Assembly (NCBI GenBank): GCA_965229355.1
Contig: OZ245869.1
Span: forward strand, 1,240,001 to 1,304,000
Direction: 5' to 3'
Origin: GCA-2737725 sp965229355
GTDB taxonomy: Bacteria > Pseudomonadota > Alphaproteobacteria > Rhodospirillales > Rhodospirillaceae
DNA length: 64,000 bases
In this document: positions 25,131 through 34,707 of the stretch, one piece after another
How the letters are laid out: every line of letters begins with the position of its first letter
Position numbering within the stretch: the stretch's first letter is position 1
The notes under the pieces: model-generated
Database searches by the model: none
Told to the model about the DNA's origin: nothing
What the model saw: the letters and a program-made list of their open reading frames with translations, nothing else
Made by a program: the position numbers and the translations under genes

Positions 25131-27019
25131 GATGCGCTCACTTGTATGTGCGCGCGAATAGCGCGTTCAACTTCGTCGATCTTCAGTGGTTGGCCGGAAA
25201 TCTTCAACAATGGCTTCACGTCGAGGAGATATTGGCTGCGCAGCAGCGTGACCATCTGGCCGTTGTTCATTTCAGCCACCATCACTTTGTCGTAGCTTTT
25301 CAGCAGCGCTTCTAAATTGGCGGGCAATGGCCAGATGTGGCGAATGTGAATATGAGCCACATCCAAACCTTGATCTCGCATGTTCGAAACCGCGCGATTA
25401 ATCGGCCCATAAGTCGAGCCCCACCCCACGACCGCCAGCTTGCCTTTGGTGTCACCCAGCTCTGGTTTTTGTGGCGGAATATCATGCGCGATGTTGTTGA
25501 TTTTCGCCGCGCGCGTATCAGTCATTTTCTGGTGGTTTGTATCGGCGTAAGAAATATTGCCGGTGAGAGAATCTTTCTCAATCCCGCCGATGCGATGCAT
25601 CATTCCCGGTGTTCCGGGCTTCACCCATGGGCGTGCTAATGTTTTCTCATCACGCATGAAGACATTGTAGTTTTCAGGGTCGGTGCGGAACGTAACGGGA
25701 AAGGGTGTGTAATCTTTGATCGACGGAATGCGCCAAGGCTCGGCAGCATTAGCAATATAGCCATCCGACAAAATCATCACCGGCGTCATATATTTTGTAG
25801 CAAGCCGCACAGCTTCAATGGCCACATCAAAGCAATCCCCAGGCGAGCGTGAGGCAACGACGGGAATGGGTGCATCAGCGTTCCGACCCCATACGGCCAA
25901 ATACAAATCTGATTGTTCGGTTTTGGTGGGCATGCCGGTTGATGGGCCAGCACGTTGCGTGTTCACAATCACCAACGGCAGTTCGGTTGAAATGCCGAGA
26001 CCAATGGCCTCAGTTTTCAGCGCGATACCTGGCCCCGAAGATGCGGTGATGCCCAGCTTGCCGCCAAACGATGCCCCCAACGCCGCACAACACGCCGCAA
26101 TTTCATCTTCGGCTTGGAACGTGGTGATGCCGAATTGCTTGAGCCGCGCCAAAATGTGCAGCACTGGCGATGACGGCGTGATGGGATATGATGCCAACAC
26201 CGCTTCGATGTTGGCCAACTGCGCACCCGCCACCAACCCCCATGACAAGGCCTCAGCGCCCGAAATTAAACGGTATTCACCGGGCTCATGTTTGACGGCA
26301 GAAAAATGTGTGGGCCCGAGTTCGCCAGAGATTTCGTGAATATCACCATACGCATGCCCGGCTTTGATGGCGGCCACATTGGCTTTACCAACTGGATCGT
26401 CAGCGCCGAATTTCTTTTCCAGGTTATCAATGATCGGCGTGATGTCGTGATCGTACATCCACGACACCAAGCCCAGCATCCAGATGTTCTTGGTGCGCAG
26501 CGCTTCTTTCTGCGACACGCCAAAGGGCTTGGCGCATTCCAACGCTTGAGCCGAGATATCAATTTCGATCACCCGAAAATCAGAGAGCGCGCCGTTAGTG
26601 CGGGGATCGGAGTCCCACTCGGCGCGTTTGATATCTTTGTCTTTGAAAGCACCGGAATCCAAAATCACAATGCCGCCTTGGCGCAGCATTTTGTGATTCA
26701 CTTTTAACGCGGCTGGATTGAACGCGACCAACACATCGGGCTGATCGCCCGCGGTTTTAATGACGCGGCTACCGAAATTTATTTGAAATGCTGAGACACC
26801 ATACGTGGTGCCAGTGGGCGCACGAATTTCAGCGGGAAAGTCGGGGAACGTCGCAAGCGAGTTACCGGCCAGCGCAGTTTCTTGGCTGAACTGTGAGCCC
26901 AGCAATTGCACGCCATCGCCGCTATCACCGGCGAAGCGCACAACAACAGATTGTCGCTCGGCTTCGGATACACCACGGGGATCATGCGCAGACCCACCGC
27001 TAGGCGTCTGTACGTTCAT
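25127..27019 (-). CDS. korA: 2-oxoglutarate:ferredoxin oxidoreductase, alpha subunit (gamma-alpha fusion)
   Basis: 630 residues. The N-terminal gamma domain (about 25-210: RFAGDSGDGVQLLGSQFSQE, FPAEIRAPTGTTYGVSAFQI) is fused to the alpha domain (about 230-620: EALSWGLVAGAQLANIEAVL, YPITPSSPVLH and ASSGPGIALKTE, which helps form the CoA/TPP site). This is the usual two-subunit architecture of aerobic bacterial KOR. AAGGG precedes the ATG at 27019. It forms an operon with korB and may supply reduced ferredoxin; the only ferredoxin gene in the window is fdxA at 47.6 kb. Confidence 0.93.
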   Translation of the reverse strand: MNVQTPSGGSAHDPRGVSEAERQSVVVRFAGDSGDGVQLLGSQFSQETALAGNSLATFPDFPAEIRAPTGTTYGVSAFQINFGSRVIKTAGDQPDVLVAFNPAALKVNHKMLRQGGIVILDSGAFKDKDIKRAEWDSDPRTNGALSDFRVIEIDISAQALECAKPFGVSQKEALRTKNIWMLGLVSWMYDHDITPIIDNLEKKFGADDPVGKANVAAIKAGHAYGDIHEISGELGPTHFSAVKHEPGEYRLISGAEALSWGLVAGAQLANIEAVLASYPITPSSPVLHILARLKQFGITTFQAEDEIAACCAALGASFGGKLGITASSGPGIALKTEAIGLGISTELPLVIVNTQRAGPSTGMPTKTEQSDLYLAVWGRNADAPIPVVASRSPGDCFDVAIEAVRLATKYMTPVMILSDGYIANAAEPWRIPSIKDYTPFPVTFRTDPENYNVFMRDEKTLARPWVKPGTPGMMHRIGGIEKDSLTGNISYADTNHQKMTDTRAAKINNIAHDIPPQKPELGDTKGKLAVVGWGSTYGPINRAVSNMRDQGLDVAHIHIRHIWPLPANLEALLKSYDKVMVAEMNNGQMVTLLRSQYLLDVKPLLKISGQPLKIDEVERAIRAHIQVSAS

Positions 27020-27180
27020 CTTTAATATCCCTTCGACCCGAATGTCCCAAACGTGTGCACATGCACGCGCTGGAAAACCCGTTTCCCCACGCAGATATTA
27101 AGCAAACAAACTGAACTGACTAAAAACGAAGGCGCTTAAAAGCACGCCGATAGTACTGAAAATGCAGCACAAACGCACGC

Positions 27181-27206
27181 AAAAGCGGGGCTTTAAAGGC
27201 CCCGCT
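27181..27206 (-). terminator. Terminator after the minus-strand methyltransferase
   Basis: 8-bp perfect stem (AGCGGGGC/GCCCCGCT) with a 7-base loop, followed on the minus strand by TTTT. It lies between the methyltransferase stop (27264) and korA, so korAB has its own promoter. Confidence 0.78.
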
Positions 27207-27263
27207 CTGGTGAATACTTCAAAAGGACGCGAACAAAATCGCTATACCGCGTCGCACACTTGC

Positions 27264-28349
27264 TTAAATGACGTCGCAAACACGCCCGGTTTGTATGATT
27301 TCCATTTTATCATGGCTGCGCAGCTTCAAGCCCGCCTCTTCCAACAGTTCCTCGATGCCACATTTCACGAACCCGAACGCATACGGCTCGCCGTTGTCGG
27401 CCGCATCCATCAGGCCCGCAAACCCGCCATAGCCTTGCATTTGTGGGGTGGTGGTCGGGAAGTCGAACATGACGTAGGTGCCGCCTGGACGCAGCAAGCG
27501 GCGCACTTCGGCCAATGTCTTTTTAATCACGGGCAGCGGAATTTCGTGGAACAACAAATGCGATGTAATGAGATCGAACGAACCGCTTTCGAACTCCATG
27601 TCTTCCGTTGCCATTTGGCTTAAGTGAATCTCAGTGTTCTGTTCCAGCGCGCGCCAATGTGCGTAACGCAGCATGACTGATGAGATGTCGATGCCATGCA
27701 CTTCGGCATTGGGGAAGCGCTTCTTTAGTTCGCACGCCAACTGGCCAATGGATGTGGCCAAATCCAACACGCGCGTGACTTTGCCGTCTTTCGGAATGGC
27801 GCACTTGGTCGCGAGATTTTTGTGCAGCACATCGTCTTTGCCCCCGTCACCGAAAAACACTGACGTGCCATAGTCATAATACAGGCCCGCCAACGGATGG
27901 CCGGTGTAGCCACCTGGTTGAATGTGAATCTCAACCGTTGCGTATTCTGGATATTTGAAATTTGGATCGTAGGTCAGCGTACCGGGGCCGCGCTTTTCAG
28001 CGTCTTCGATTTTGCGGATGAACTCATCCTGCTGACGATCATACGATTCAATAATACGTTGCTTGTAAATTTCTTGCGCACTGCGCTTCACACGCAGGAA
28101 AGTAGCCATTTCGGGCACCTCCGCCGAAACCGCGCGCACTTTATTGATCGTGGCATGATCCAGCGCGTATTCCACGCCATGCTTTTTCATGGCGGCATCG
28201 GCGACGCCCGAGATCAGTTTAAAGGGCTTGTGCAAGAGCAAATCGCGCGTATCGCGCATGAAATCTGCATAGGTTTCATCGGCACGTGACAACAGGGCTG
28301 GGGTATTCCCTACCTTGCCACGGTCGATCAAATTATTTCGTAACGTCAT
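27264..28349 (-). CDS. Class I SAM-dependent methyltransferase, paralogue A
   Basis: 361 residues. A helical N-terminal part (about 1-150) is followed by a Rossmann methyltransferase core: motif I VLDLATSIGQLACELKKRF (a variant of E/DxGxGxG), VHGIDISSVMLRYA (acidic residue for the SAM ribose), FDLITSHLLFHEI (motif IV) and RRLLRPGGTYVMFDF. Before the core it has IHIQPGGYTG, shared with the divergent paralogue at 28502 (IHCMPGGYTT). The substrate is unknown. GGAG lies about eight bases before ATG 28349. The divergent paralogue and neighbouring transport genes suggest a shared pathway. Confidence 0.85.
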   Translation of the reverse strand: MTLRNNLIDRGKVGNTPALLSRADETYADFMRDTRDLLLHKPFKLISGVADAAMKKHGVEYALDHATINKVRAVSAEVPEMATFLRVKRSAQEIYKQRIIESYDRQQDEFIRKIEDAEKRGPGTLTYDPNFKYPEYATVEIHIQPGGYTGHPLAGLYYDYGTSVFFGDGGKDDVLHKNLATKCAIPKDGKVTRVLDLATSIGQLACELKKRFPNAEVHGIDISSVMLRYAHWRALEQNTEIHLSQMATEDMEFESGSFDLITSHLLFHEIPLPVIKKTLAEVRRLLRPGGTYVMFDFPTTTPQMQGYGGFAGLMDAADNGEPYAFGFVKCGIEELLEEAGLKLRSHDKMEIIQTGRVCDVI

Positions 28350-28452
28350 GCCCTATCTCCGCATCGTGGCGCGTACAATATCTTGGCGTTATGCGTGATT
28401 ATGATACGCTTAGAAAGGTTATAAAGAGAAGACGAATTCCCACACTTATATA

Positions 28453-28476
28453 GTATGTAAGACAGTACGTAAGACA
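28453..28476 (+). repeat. Tandem 12-bp repeats in the methyltransferase promoter region
   Basis: GTATGTAAGACA and GTACGTAAGACA lie head to tail, differing at one base, about 26 bases upstream of the plus-strand methyltransferase ATG in the 150-base divergent region. A repeated 12-mer this close to a start looks like a regulator site. Confidence 0.5.
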
Positions 28477-28501
28477 GCCCCTTCAGACAGGAGACCGCCC
28501 T

Positions 28502-29656
28502 ATGCTCGTGCCCCCGCCTTTGGCCCGCCATGCAATCAGCCCTGATTGGTCGCACGATGATCGCTCGCGTCAGGCCTTTCAGCGCACGTTGCGCGAAACC
28601 GTCATTCGCAAGCTTTCGGGCGGCAGCCGCGTGGTGTTTGAAAAGCGCGTAAAGCCGAAGTTCGAGAAAGACAACGGGCGCAGCTTTAAAGATCGCAACG
28701 AAGCGCGCAAAGAAATGCGCAAAGACAGTTTCTATCAGTCGCATTTAAGTATTCAGCGCGCCTCACAAGAACTGATGTGGGCATCGATCACGTACTCGCT
28801 TGATCGTCAAATCGGCGAATTGATGGCCAAAGCCAAAGAGAGCACCACAAAATTAGGCAGCATTACGCTTGATCCCAACTTACAAATTCCGCGCTATATC
28901 GACAGCCTCGATATTCACTGCATGCCGGGCGGCTATACGACTGATCTGGGCGATGGCGATGTGGCGGCGGGCGCAATTTATGAGCAAGGTACTTATATAT
29001 ATGGCAGCGGACGCGGCGGCGCGTACGGCGACCGTTTAGGCCAAGCTGTCGCGCGGTACGTGAAGCGCAACTACCCTGATTTCAAACCCACACGCATTTT
29101 GGATATGGGGTGTGCCACGGGGAGCAACACCGTGCCGATGGTCGACGCGTTCCCCGAGGCCGAAGTGCATGGCATTGATTTGGGGGCAGCCTTACTGCGT
29201 TACGGCCACGTGCGCGCCGAATCTATGGGCAAAGCAGTCCACTTCAGCCAGCAGAACGCTGAGAAAACCAACTTCGCGGACGGCTCGTTCGATCTGATCA
29301 TTTCTAACATTCTGTTTCATGAAACCTCACGCAGCGCCTTACCACGCGTGTTGGCCGAAACCCGCCGCTTATTAAAGCCGGGTGGTTTGATGGTGCACTT
29401 GGAAGTCGATCAGTTCGCGTCGCTGGATCTGTGGCGTCAGATCGTGTTCGATGCCGAGACCTACAATAACAACGAACCCTTCTGGTCAACGTATCGCGAC
29501 ATGGATTTGCTGAAGGTCGCCGAAAGTGCGGGCTGGCCCCAAGGCAGCGTGAAGCTTGACTCGGAACCTATGCAACACGCGCCTGTAACGTCTCAATCGG
29601 CGGGGCAGTTGTCATCGACCGTACCGGGCTTCCTGATCATCGCCGGTCAGAAATAA
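28502..29656 (+). CDS. Class I SAM-dependent methyltransferase, paralogue B
   Basis: 384 residues, divergent paralogue of the gene at 27264. N-terminal helical region with IHCMPGGYTTDLGDGD, then methyltransferase motifs: ILDMGCATGSNTVPMVDAFP (motif I), VHGIDLGAALLRYG, FDLIISNILFHETSR and RRLLKPGGLMVHLE. AGGAG precedes the ATG. Probably first gene of an operon with the 119-residue protein (12-base gap) and the first solute-binding protein, ending at the terminator near 31.6 kb. The methyl acceptor is unknown; the LFHE motif shared with paralogue A suggests related substrates. Confidence 0.87.
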   Translation: MLVPPPLARHAISPDWSHDDRSRQAFQRTLRETVIRKLSGGSRVVFEKRVKPKFEKDNGRSFKDRNEARKEMRKDSFYQSHLSIQRASQELMWASITYSLDRQIGELMAKAKESTTKLGSITLDPNLQIPRYIDSLDIHCMPGGYTTDLGDGDVAAGAIYEQGTYIYGSGRGGAYGDRLGQAVARYVKRNYPDFKPTRILDMGCATGSNTVPMVDAFPEAEVHGIDLGAALLRYGHVRAESMGKAVHFSQQNAEKTNFADGSFDLIISNILFHETSRSALPRVLAETRRLLKPGGLMVHLEVDQFASLDLWRQIVFDAETYNNNEPFWSTYRDMDLLKVAESAGWPQGSVKLDSEPMQHAPVTSQSAGQLSSTVPGFLIIAGQK

Positions 29657-29668
29657 GGAACGCGCACC

Positions 29669-30028
29669 ATGAACCAGTCTGCAAAAATTCATGTGCCACA
29701 AACGGCCAAAGGCCACCGCCCGAACTTCTTTGCCGATCCAGTGAATGACCGGATGATGGCAATGATGATGGCGTTGATTACCGAAGTCTCTGTGTTACGC
29801 GACCGTGTCGATACGGTGGAAGCCATCGCAGAGAAGAAAGGCATCATCCTGGCCAACGAAGTGGAAACATATATTCCTGACCAAGCCCGCGCCGATGCGC
29901 GCGAGCGCACGCGCCAGGAATTTTTGGACCGGGTGTTTTATATCTTCCAAGAAGAAGTCGAAGACCTTGACCGCAACGATACGCCCGAAGCTTACGAAAT
30001 GGCGGTTAAAGTCAGTTCTGAAAATTAA
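29669..30028 (+). CDS. Conserved-looking small protein of unknown function
   Basis: 119 residues, not recognised. Polar N-terminus, then a Met-rich helix (NDRMMAMMMALITEVSVLRDRVDTVEAIAE) with coiled-coil character, and an acidic C-terminus (FQEEVEDLDRNDTPEAYEM). No signal peptide or transmembrane segment. AGGA precedes the ATG. Its position between a methyltransferase and a solute-binding protein, with short gaps, suggests it works with the methyltransferase, perhaps as a small partner subunit; that is inference from context only. Confidence 0.7.
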   Translation: MNQSAKIHVPQTAKGHRPNFFADPVNDRMMAMMMALITEVSVLRDRVDTVEAIAEKKGIILANEVETYIPDQARADARERTRQEFLDRVFYIFQEEVEDLDRNDTPEAYEMAVKVSSEN

Positions 30029-30061
30029 ACGCCCCCGATTCAGATATAGCGAGATCCCGGT

Positions 30062-31573
30062 ATGCGCTTGAATCGCAGACTGTTTATGGCTGGCGCGGCG
30101 ATTGCAGCCAGCACCTTGCCCACCATCACGCGCGCCGCGGACCCTAAGATCTTGCGCATTGCTATAGGTGGGTTTCCGAGCGACAAGGCCAGCGCCTACG
30201 CCAGCATTCAAACCCCGGCCATTATTTTGAATGGCGGACTGTTTGATGCGCTGACCAAGCTGAACAAAGACGGCAGCATTTCCCCCAGCTTGGCCACATC
30301 ATGGGAAGCGATTGATCCCCTGACGTGGCGCTTCAAACTGCGCAATGACATTTATTTCTCAAACGGCAAGAACTTCGATGCCGGGGCTGTGGTCCATGCG
30401 ATTGAGTATTTGATCGGCCCGGGCCCCGCGACTGAACGCGTGCGGTTTGATCTGCCGTTCTTCGCGGGCGCCAAAGCCGTGAACAAATACACGGTCGATA
30501 TCCAAACCAAAATGCCGGTGCCGTCATTACCGCGGTACGCCGTTGCTCTTTTGTTTGTGGAACCTGAAGCGTTTCAGGCCATGGGTGCGCAGAAGTATGC
30601 CGAGCAACCCGTTGGCACGGGTCCGTTCACCCTTAAAAGTTGGGAAACTGGGCGCATTCAGTTTGAAGCCAATCGCAAATCATGGCGCGCACCAAAGATC
30701 GACGGCATTGAGTGGTTGATGTTGACGGACATTCCGTCGCGCTTACAAGCTTTTCTGTCGGACCGTTTGGATGTTGTGTATCAGCTCCCGCCTGAAGATT
30801 TTGATACGGTGAGAAACTATAAAGGCACAGTTGTTCGCACAAGCGATGCTGGGGCGTCGGCGCTGTTCTTCCACTACCTCAATAAACCAAACTCGCCGTT
30901 AGCCGATGTGCGCGTGCGCCGTGCGCTTAACATGGCCGTGGACCGCAAAAGTATTGTTGATGTGCTGCTGAACGGTGAAACCAAACTTTCAAGCCAGCCC
31001 GCCGTACATGAATCCTTCGGATATGATTCCAGCATAGAACCTTACCCGTTTGATGTTGCTGCCGCCAAAAAGCTTCTGACGGAAGCCGGTCATCCCAATG
31101 GCTTTTCCATGACGCTCGAAACCGCTGTGGGGTCCACCAATAGCGTTCTGATTGTGCAGCGGATCGCCGATGACTTGGCGCGTGCAGGCGTGAAAGTCGA
31201 AGTACGTCAGAAGGGTGTGATTCAATTCTTATCTGACTTCATGGCCGGACGCTTTGAAGCAGATGCCGTTATGTTGCAATGGGGCTCGTACCCGACCTTA
31301 GATGCCATTCACATGACCAGCATGAATTCATGCCGCAAAAAAGAACCCTGGTATTGCAACCAGGAGATTCAGCCGACGATTGAAGCCGCGTGGTTGGAAA
31401 CAGACCCCGCCAAAGCGTTGGAGCTGCGCCACAAGATCATGACGTTCTATCACGACGATGCGCCTGGACTGTTCTTGTATGAGAACGTCGGCTTCTTGGG
31501 TTTAAGCCCGCGCACCAAAGGCTACGATTCTTACTTTGGGTTCGTGCCGTTTGAGAATGTGCGGATAGGTTAA
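30062..31573 (+). CDS. Family 5 extracellular solute-binding protein, copy 1 (Tat signal)
   Basis: 503 residues of the SBP_bac_5 (peptide/nickel/opine-binding) fold. N-terminal NRRLFMAGAAIAASTLP is Tat-like and ends TRAA; there is no lipobox, so it should be a free periplasmic protein. Landmarks: LFDALTKL, SWEAIDPLTWRFKLR, GTGPFTLKSWE, VRRALNMAVDRKSIVD and a late CRKKEPWYCN. It shares architecture with three more copies (34708, 36384, 37946) but differs most, lacking the GNPYR motif near the N-terminus. No permease or ATPase gene is nearby. It ends the operon begun by methyltransferase B. Confidence 0.92.
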   Translation: MRLNRRLFMAGAAIAASTLPTITRAADPKILRIAIGGFPSDKASAYASIQTPAIILNGGLFDALTKLNKDGSISPSLATSWEAIDPLTWRFKLRNDIYFSNGKNFDAGAVVHAIEYLIGPGPATERVRFDLPFFAGAKAVNKYTVDIQTKMPVPSLPRYAVALLFVEPEAFQAMGAQKYAEQPVGTGPFTLKSWETGRIQFEANRKSWRAPKIDGIEWLMLTDIPSRLQAFLSDRLDVVYQLPPEDFDTVRNYKGTVVRTSDAGASALFFHYLNKPNSPLADVRVRRALNMAVDRKSIVDVLLNGETKLSSQPAVHESFGYDSSIEPYPFDVAAAKKLLTEAGHPNGFSMTLETAVGSTNSVLIVQRIADDLARAGVKVEVRQKGVIQFLSDFMAGRFEADAVMLQWGSYPTLDAIHMTSMNSCRKKEPWYCNQEIQPTIEAAWLETDPAKALELRHKIMTFYHDDAPGLFLYENVGFLGLSPRTKGYDSYFGFVPFENVRIG

Positions 31574-31593
31574 GAGCAAAAACTGTCCAATAA

Positions 31594-31623
31594 AAAAACC
31601 CCGGCATCTCTGCCGGGGTTTTT
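31594..31623. terminator. Bidirectional terminator between binding protein and TonB receptor
   Basis: A 13-bp perfect inverted repeat (AAAAACCCCGGCA and its complement) around TCTC, with T-runs in both directions. It ends the plus-strand methyltransferase/binding-protein operon and the convergent receptor gene. Confidence 0.95.
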
Positions 31624-31659
31624 CTTTATCCAACCTGACGGGATTGGAAATTTTAGGCT

Positions 31660-34206
31660 TTAGAAATCGATAGATGTGCGCAGACCGATTTGACGCTTGT
31701 TTTGCGGGGTCACCGCAACACCTTGGTTCAAGGTCAAGCCAGCCAGGTTCGGTGCGGTATCGAAGTCAGTCCAACGGGCGCAAGCAGCCCAATTGTCGTC
31801 ATTGAACATGTTCTTCACGAACAGTTCGACGCGCAAACCTTCCTTCTCCATACCCGCACGGGCATTGGCAACAAAGTAGTCGTTGCATTGTGCGAGGTTG
31901 GATTCATCAACGTACGCCTTGCCGGTGTAAACCAAATCACCGTTCACGAACCAATCCCAGCTATCGTTAAACGCGGTTTGATAGCCGGTATTGATCGCAC
32001 CCGACCATTTCGGGAAGCGTGCGTTCGAGTTGCCCTTCATTTGCGCGTAGCCAGAAATCGGCGTGACGAAGTTGAAGAGGAAGTCTTTGTACTTCGAACG
32101 TGCGTAGGTCACGGTCAGCTTGGCATCCCAAGCTTCGGTGATGGCAGCCGCACTTTCCCACTCAACGCCCCACAACTTGGAACTTCCAGGTGTGTTGACG
32201 TTACGCGAGTTCAAGAACGCTGTGCCATCCGGGTTACGTGCCGGTTGACCAACGGCGCTGATGCCTGCTGGTGAACCGCCGATGCAACCGCCAGCTAACA
32301 AGTGGCTTGGGCTACCGCAATCTTCTTGGACGATGGCAACGCCACGGCCCTTTTGATTTGCCCATTCGCCGTAGTAGGTCGCGAGGTTGAAGCTGACGCG
32401 GTTATCCATCAACGTTTGCTTCCAGCCGAGTTCATACATATCCAGAATTTCGGCAGGCAGTTCAGCGCTCACGCCCGAACCCAATTGCGCTTGGTACTGA
32501 CGCAATTCATTCGGTGTCGCGATGGCGATTTGCGAGTTCGGCTGACCTTGGATCACGCCCTTCGCATAGCTGGCGTAGATGTTGGTGTCATCGGTCGGCT
32601 GATAACGCAAAATTGCGCGCGGCAGGAAGTTCTTATCGATCTTCTTGAGCGGCTTTGCGGTCAGGATAGCGGTGGCCGCATCGTTGTGCTGATAACGACC
32701 TTCGAAGCTGGCGGTAATTTCATCGGTGATGTCATACGACGCCGATGCGAACACACCCCAAGCTTTAATCAGATCGGTATTTTGCAACAGATTGTTGGCC
32801 GAGAAGAACGGATTGCGTGTGCAACGCTCACCCGGCGGCGGGGCCGAGATCACCGTGGTGCAGAGCGAGAGCGAGTCACCACCGGCACCAGCTTGGACGA
32901 ATTTCTGGTGATAGTAGTTCGCACCCACCAACCACTTCAGATTTTCATCTTGTGGCGAGGAGATGCGACCTTCGAACGAGTAATCCTTCGCGTCTTGCGG
33001 ATCGCGTGAATACCAGTTTTCAATCGCCGACAGACCGAAGTCACGCACCCAGTTAGCACGCAAGCGATTGTATCCGCCTTGCAGGTCGAAGTTATAACCA
33101 CCGGCGAATTCATAGTTCACAGCGGTGGACAAACGCATCACATCGCGTTCCAAACCAATACGGTCCACATCCGGCACGTTCAACGGAGCCGTTTGCGGGC
33201 GTGTGATCAGGCTGGTGATCAACAGGTCAGGCTGACCGATGAACGCCAATTGTTGCGGACGTAAGCTGGTATTGCTGTCGATGATTTGCAACGTGCCGAT
33301 GTTCGAGATGGCTTTGCCTTGCTTCGGGACAACGCCGCAGATGTAGTTGCGCGGACGGGCCGTCAAAGCTGCCGGATCTTGCGTGGTGATCGTCTTGCCT
33401 GTGCAACTATCGTTGCGTAAGCCACCGATCATGCCGCCGGCCGCCGGGCCGTCATCGTCTTTATCGTAGAAGCCACGGAACTTGACCGTCAAGTTGTCGG
33501 ACGGCTGTGCGAACAACGTGGCGTTCACACTCTTTGAACTTTCTTCACCCAAGGCACCACCGTCAGAAGCGGTGAACATGTTGCCTTTCGAGTACATACG
33601 GACGCCAACACGGCCCGCCAATTTATCTTCGACCAACGGACCTTCAACGCTGCCCGAGACATCGAATTCATTGTAGGTCGCGCCAGACGCGTTGACCTTG
33701 CCTTTAAATTCCGTCAGCGATGGATTTTTGGTGATGTAGTTCACCGCACCACCGAAGGTGTTACGACCGAAGTAGGCCGATTGCGGACCTTTGATGACTT
33801 CGATGCGCTCGACGTCATCCAGCGGGATGGATTGCGTTCCACCCAACACGTACATGCCGTCGATGAACAGCGAGCCCAATTGCAGCGATGGGCTGTCCGA
33901 GTTCACGTTCATGCCGCGGAAGCGAATGGCAGAAGTATAACGACCGGGAATTTGACCACCTTGGTTCGAGTACTGCATGCCTGGGGCTGCGGTCGCGATG
34001 TCTTCAAGGCCTTTGAAACCTTTCTCTTCAATGTCTTTTGATGAGAAGGCGGAAATTGAAAGCGGAATTTCCTTTAAGTTTTCTTCGCGCTTACGCGCGG
34101 TTACGACAATTTCTTCCAGCACGGGCTGTGCATAGACAGGTGCCGCCACAGCGAGTGCGAGCAAGCTCGCAGTCGTGATGGTGGTAAGACGCGACTTGGT
34201 AGTCAT
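31660..34206 (-). CDS. TonB-dependent outer-membrane receptor
   Basis: About 848 residues from ATG 34206, chosen because GGAGGG precedes it and a signal peptide follows at once (SLLALAVAAPVYA). After cleavage comes the TonB box/plug: LEEIVVTARKREENLKEIPLSISAF, then IRFRGMNVNSD, GSLFIDGMYV and VERIEVIKGPQSAYFGRNTFGG. A 22-strand-type barrel fills the rest, ending at the aromatic terminus IDF. It imports a large substrate through the outer membrane with TonB energy. No siderophore synthesis or reductase genes adjoin it; the flanking family-5 binding proteins are the likely partners. Confidence 0.95.
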   Translation of the reverse strand: MTTKSRLTTITTASLLALAVAAPVYAQPVLEEIVVTARKREENLKEIPLSISAFSSKDIEEKGFKGLEDIATAAPGMQYSNQGGQIPGRYTSAIRFRGMNVNSDSPSLQLGSLFIDGMYVLGGTQSIPLDDVERIEVIKGPQSAYFGRNTFGGAVNYITKNPSLTEFKGKVNASGATYNEFDVSGSVEGPLVEDKLAGRVGVRMYSKGNMFTASDGGALGEESSKSVNATLFAQPSDNLTVKFRGFYDKDDDGPAAGGMIGGLRNDSCTGKTITTQDPAALTARPRNYICGVVPKQGKAISNIGTLQIIDSNTSLRPQQLAFIGQPDLLITSLITRPQTAPLNVPDVDRIGLERDVMRLSTAVNYEFAGGYNFDLQGGYNRLRANWVRDFGLSAIENWYSRDPQDAKDYSFEGRISSPQDENLKWLVGANYYHQKFVQAGAGGDSLSLCTTVISAPPPGERCTRNPFFSANNLLQNTDLIKAWGVFASASYDITDEITASFEGRYQHNDAATAILTAKPLKKIDKNFLPRAILRYQPTDDTNIYASYAKGVIQGQPNSQIAIATPNELRQYQAQLGSGVSAELPAEILDMYELGWKQTLMDNRVSFNLATYYGEWANQKGRGVAIVQEDCGSPSHLLAGGCIGGSPAGISAVGQPARNPDGTAFLNSRNVNTPGSSKLWGVEWESAAAITEAWDAKLTVTYARSKYKDFLFNFVTPISGYAQMKGNSNARFPKWSGAINTGYQTAFNDSWDWFVNGDLVYTGKAYVDESNLAQCNDYFVANARAGMEKEGLRVELFVKNMFNDDNWAACARWTDFDTAPNLAGLTLNQGVAVTPQNKRQIGLRTSIDF

Positions 34207-34707
34207 CGAATTCCCTCCGCGATAAAAAATCTCTTTTTTAGAGTCCCCCGCGCTAAGCCCCCGCCGCGCGATAAGATGGGTAAGTCTGAACCCTCGCCCT
34301 CGCTTGCTCAACACGACTTTGCATCAGACCAAAAGTTCATCGCATCCTGTGGCATGAAAAGCACGATCGCGTTGCGCGCGCACGCCGCCTTTGCCCTAAC
34401 CCAGGGTATGGATACACAGCATGTCATATAAAGACATAAGCTTGGGGAGGACTGTGGTTCGCGGCGATAAAACTGACGCAATAAAATAATTCTCGCGCGC
34501 GATCCTTTCGAGCGAAGACCACATGCGGTGTTTTGAAAATACAGCATGAGTAGTCATATTAGAATGATGACCAGGCTTCGCGCGTATTATTGCACCGCAA
34601 CTCTTGTACCCCTGATTTTGTGACGTTGATTTTATGACGTTAAGTTTAACCCTGCACGTACGCCCTCTTTTCGCAGCGTGCGCCCGTTGAATATACAAAG
34701 CCCCACA
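34207..34707. other. Intergenic region with a 14-bp tandem repeat
   Basis: About 500 bases between the divergent receptor and second binding-protein genes, with no supportable gene. A 14-bp unit is repeated in tandem at 34614-34627 and 34628-34641 (GATTTTGTGACGTT then GATTTTATGACGTT), about 70 bases before the binding-protein start; it could bind a regulator. A small dyad TGTC-ATATAAA-GACA lies near 34420. Confidence 0.5.

Noticed and set aside
29795..30211. Minus-strand 138-codon frame over the small protein and binding-protein genes
   Set aside because: Antisense shadow; the plus-strand genes have ribosome sites and recognisable features.
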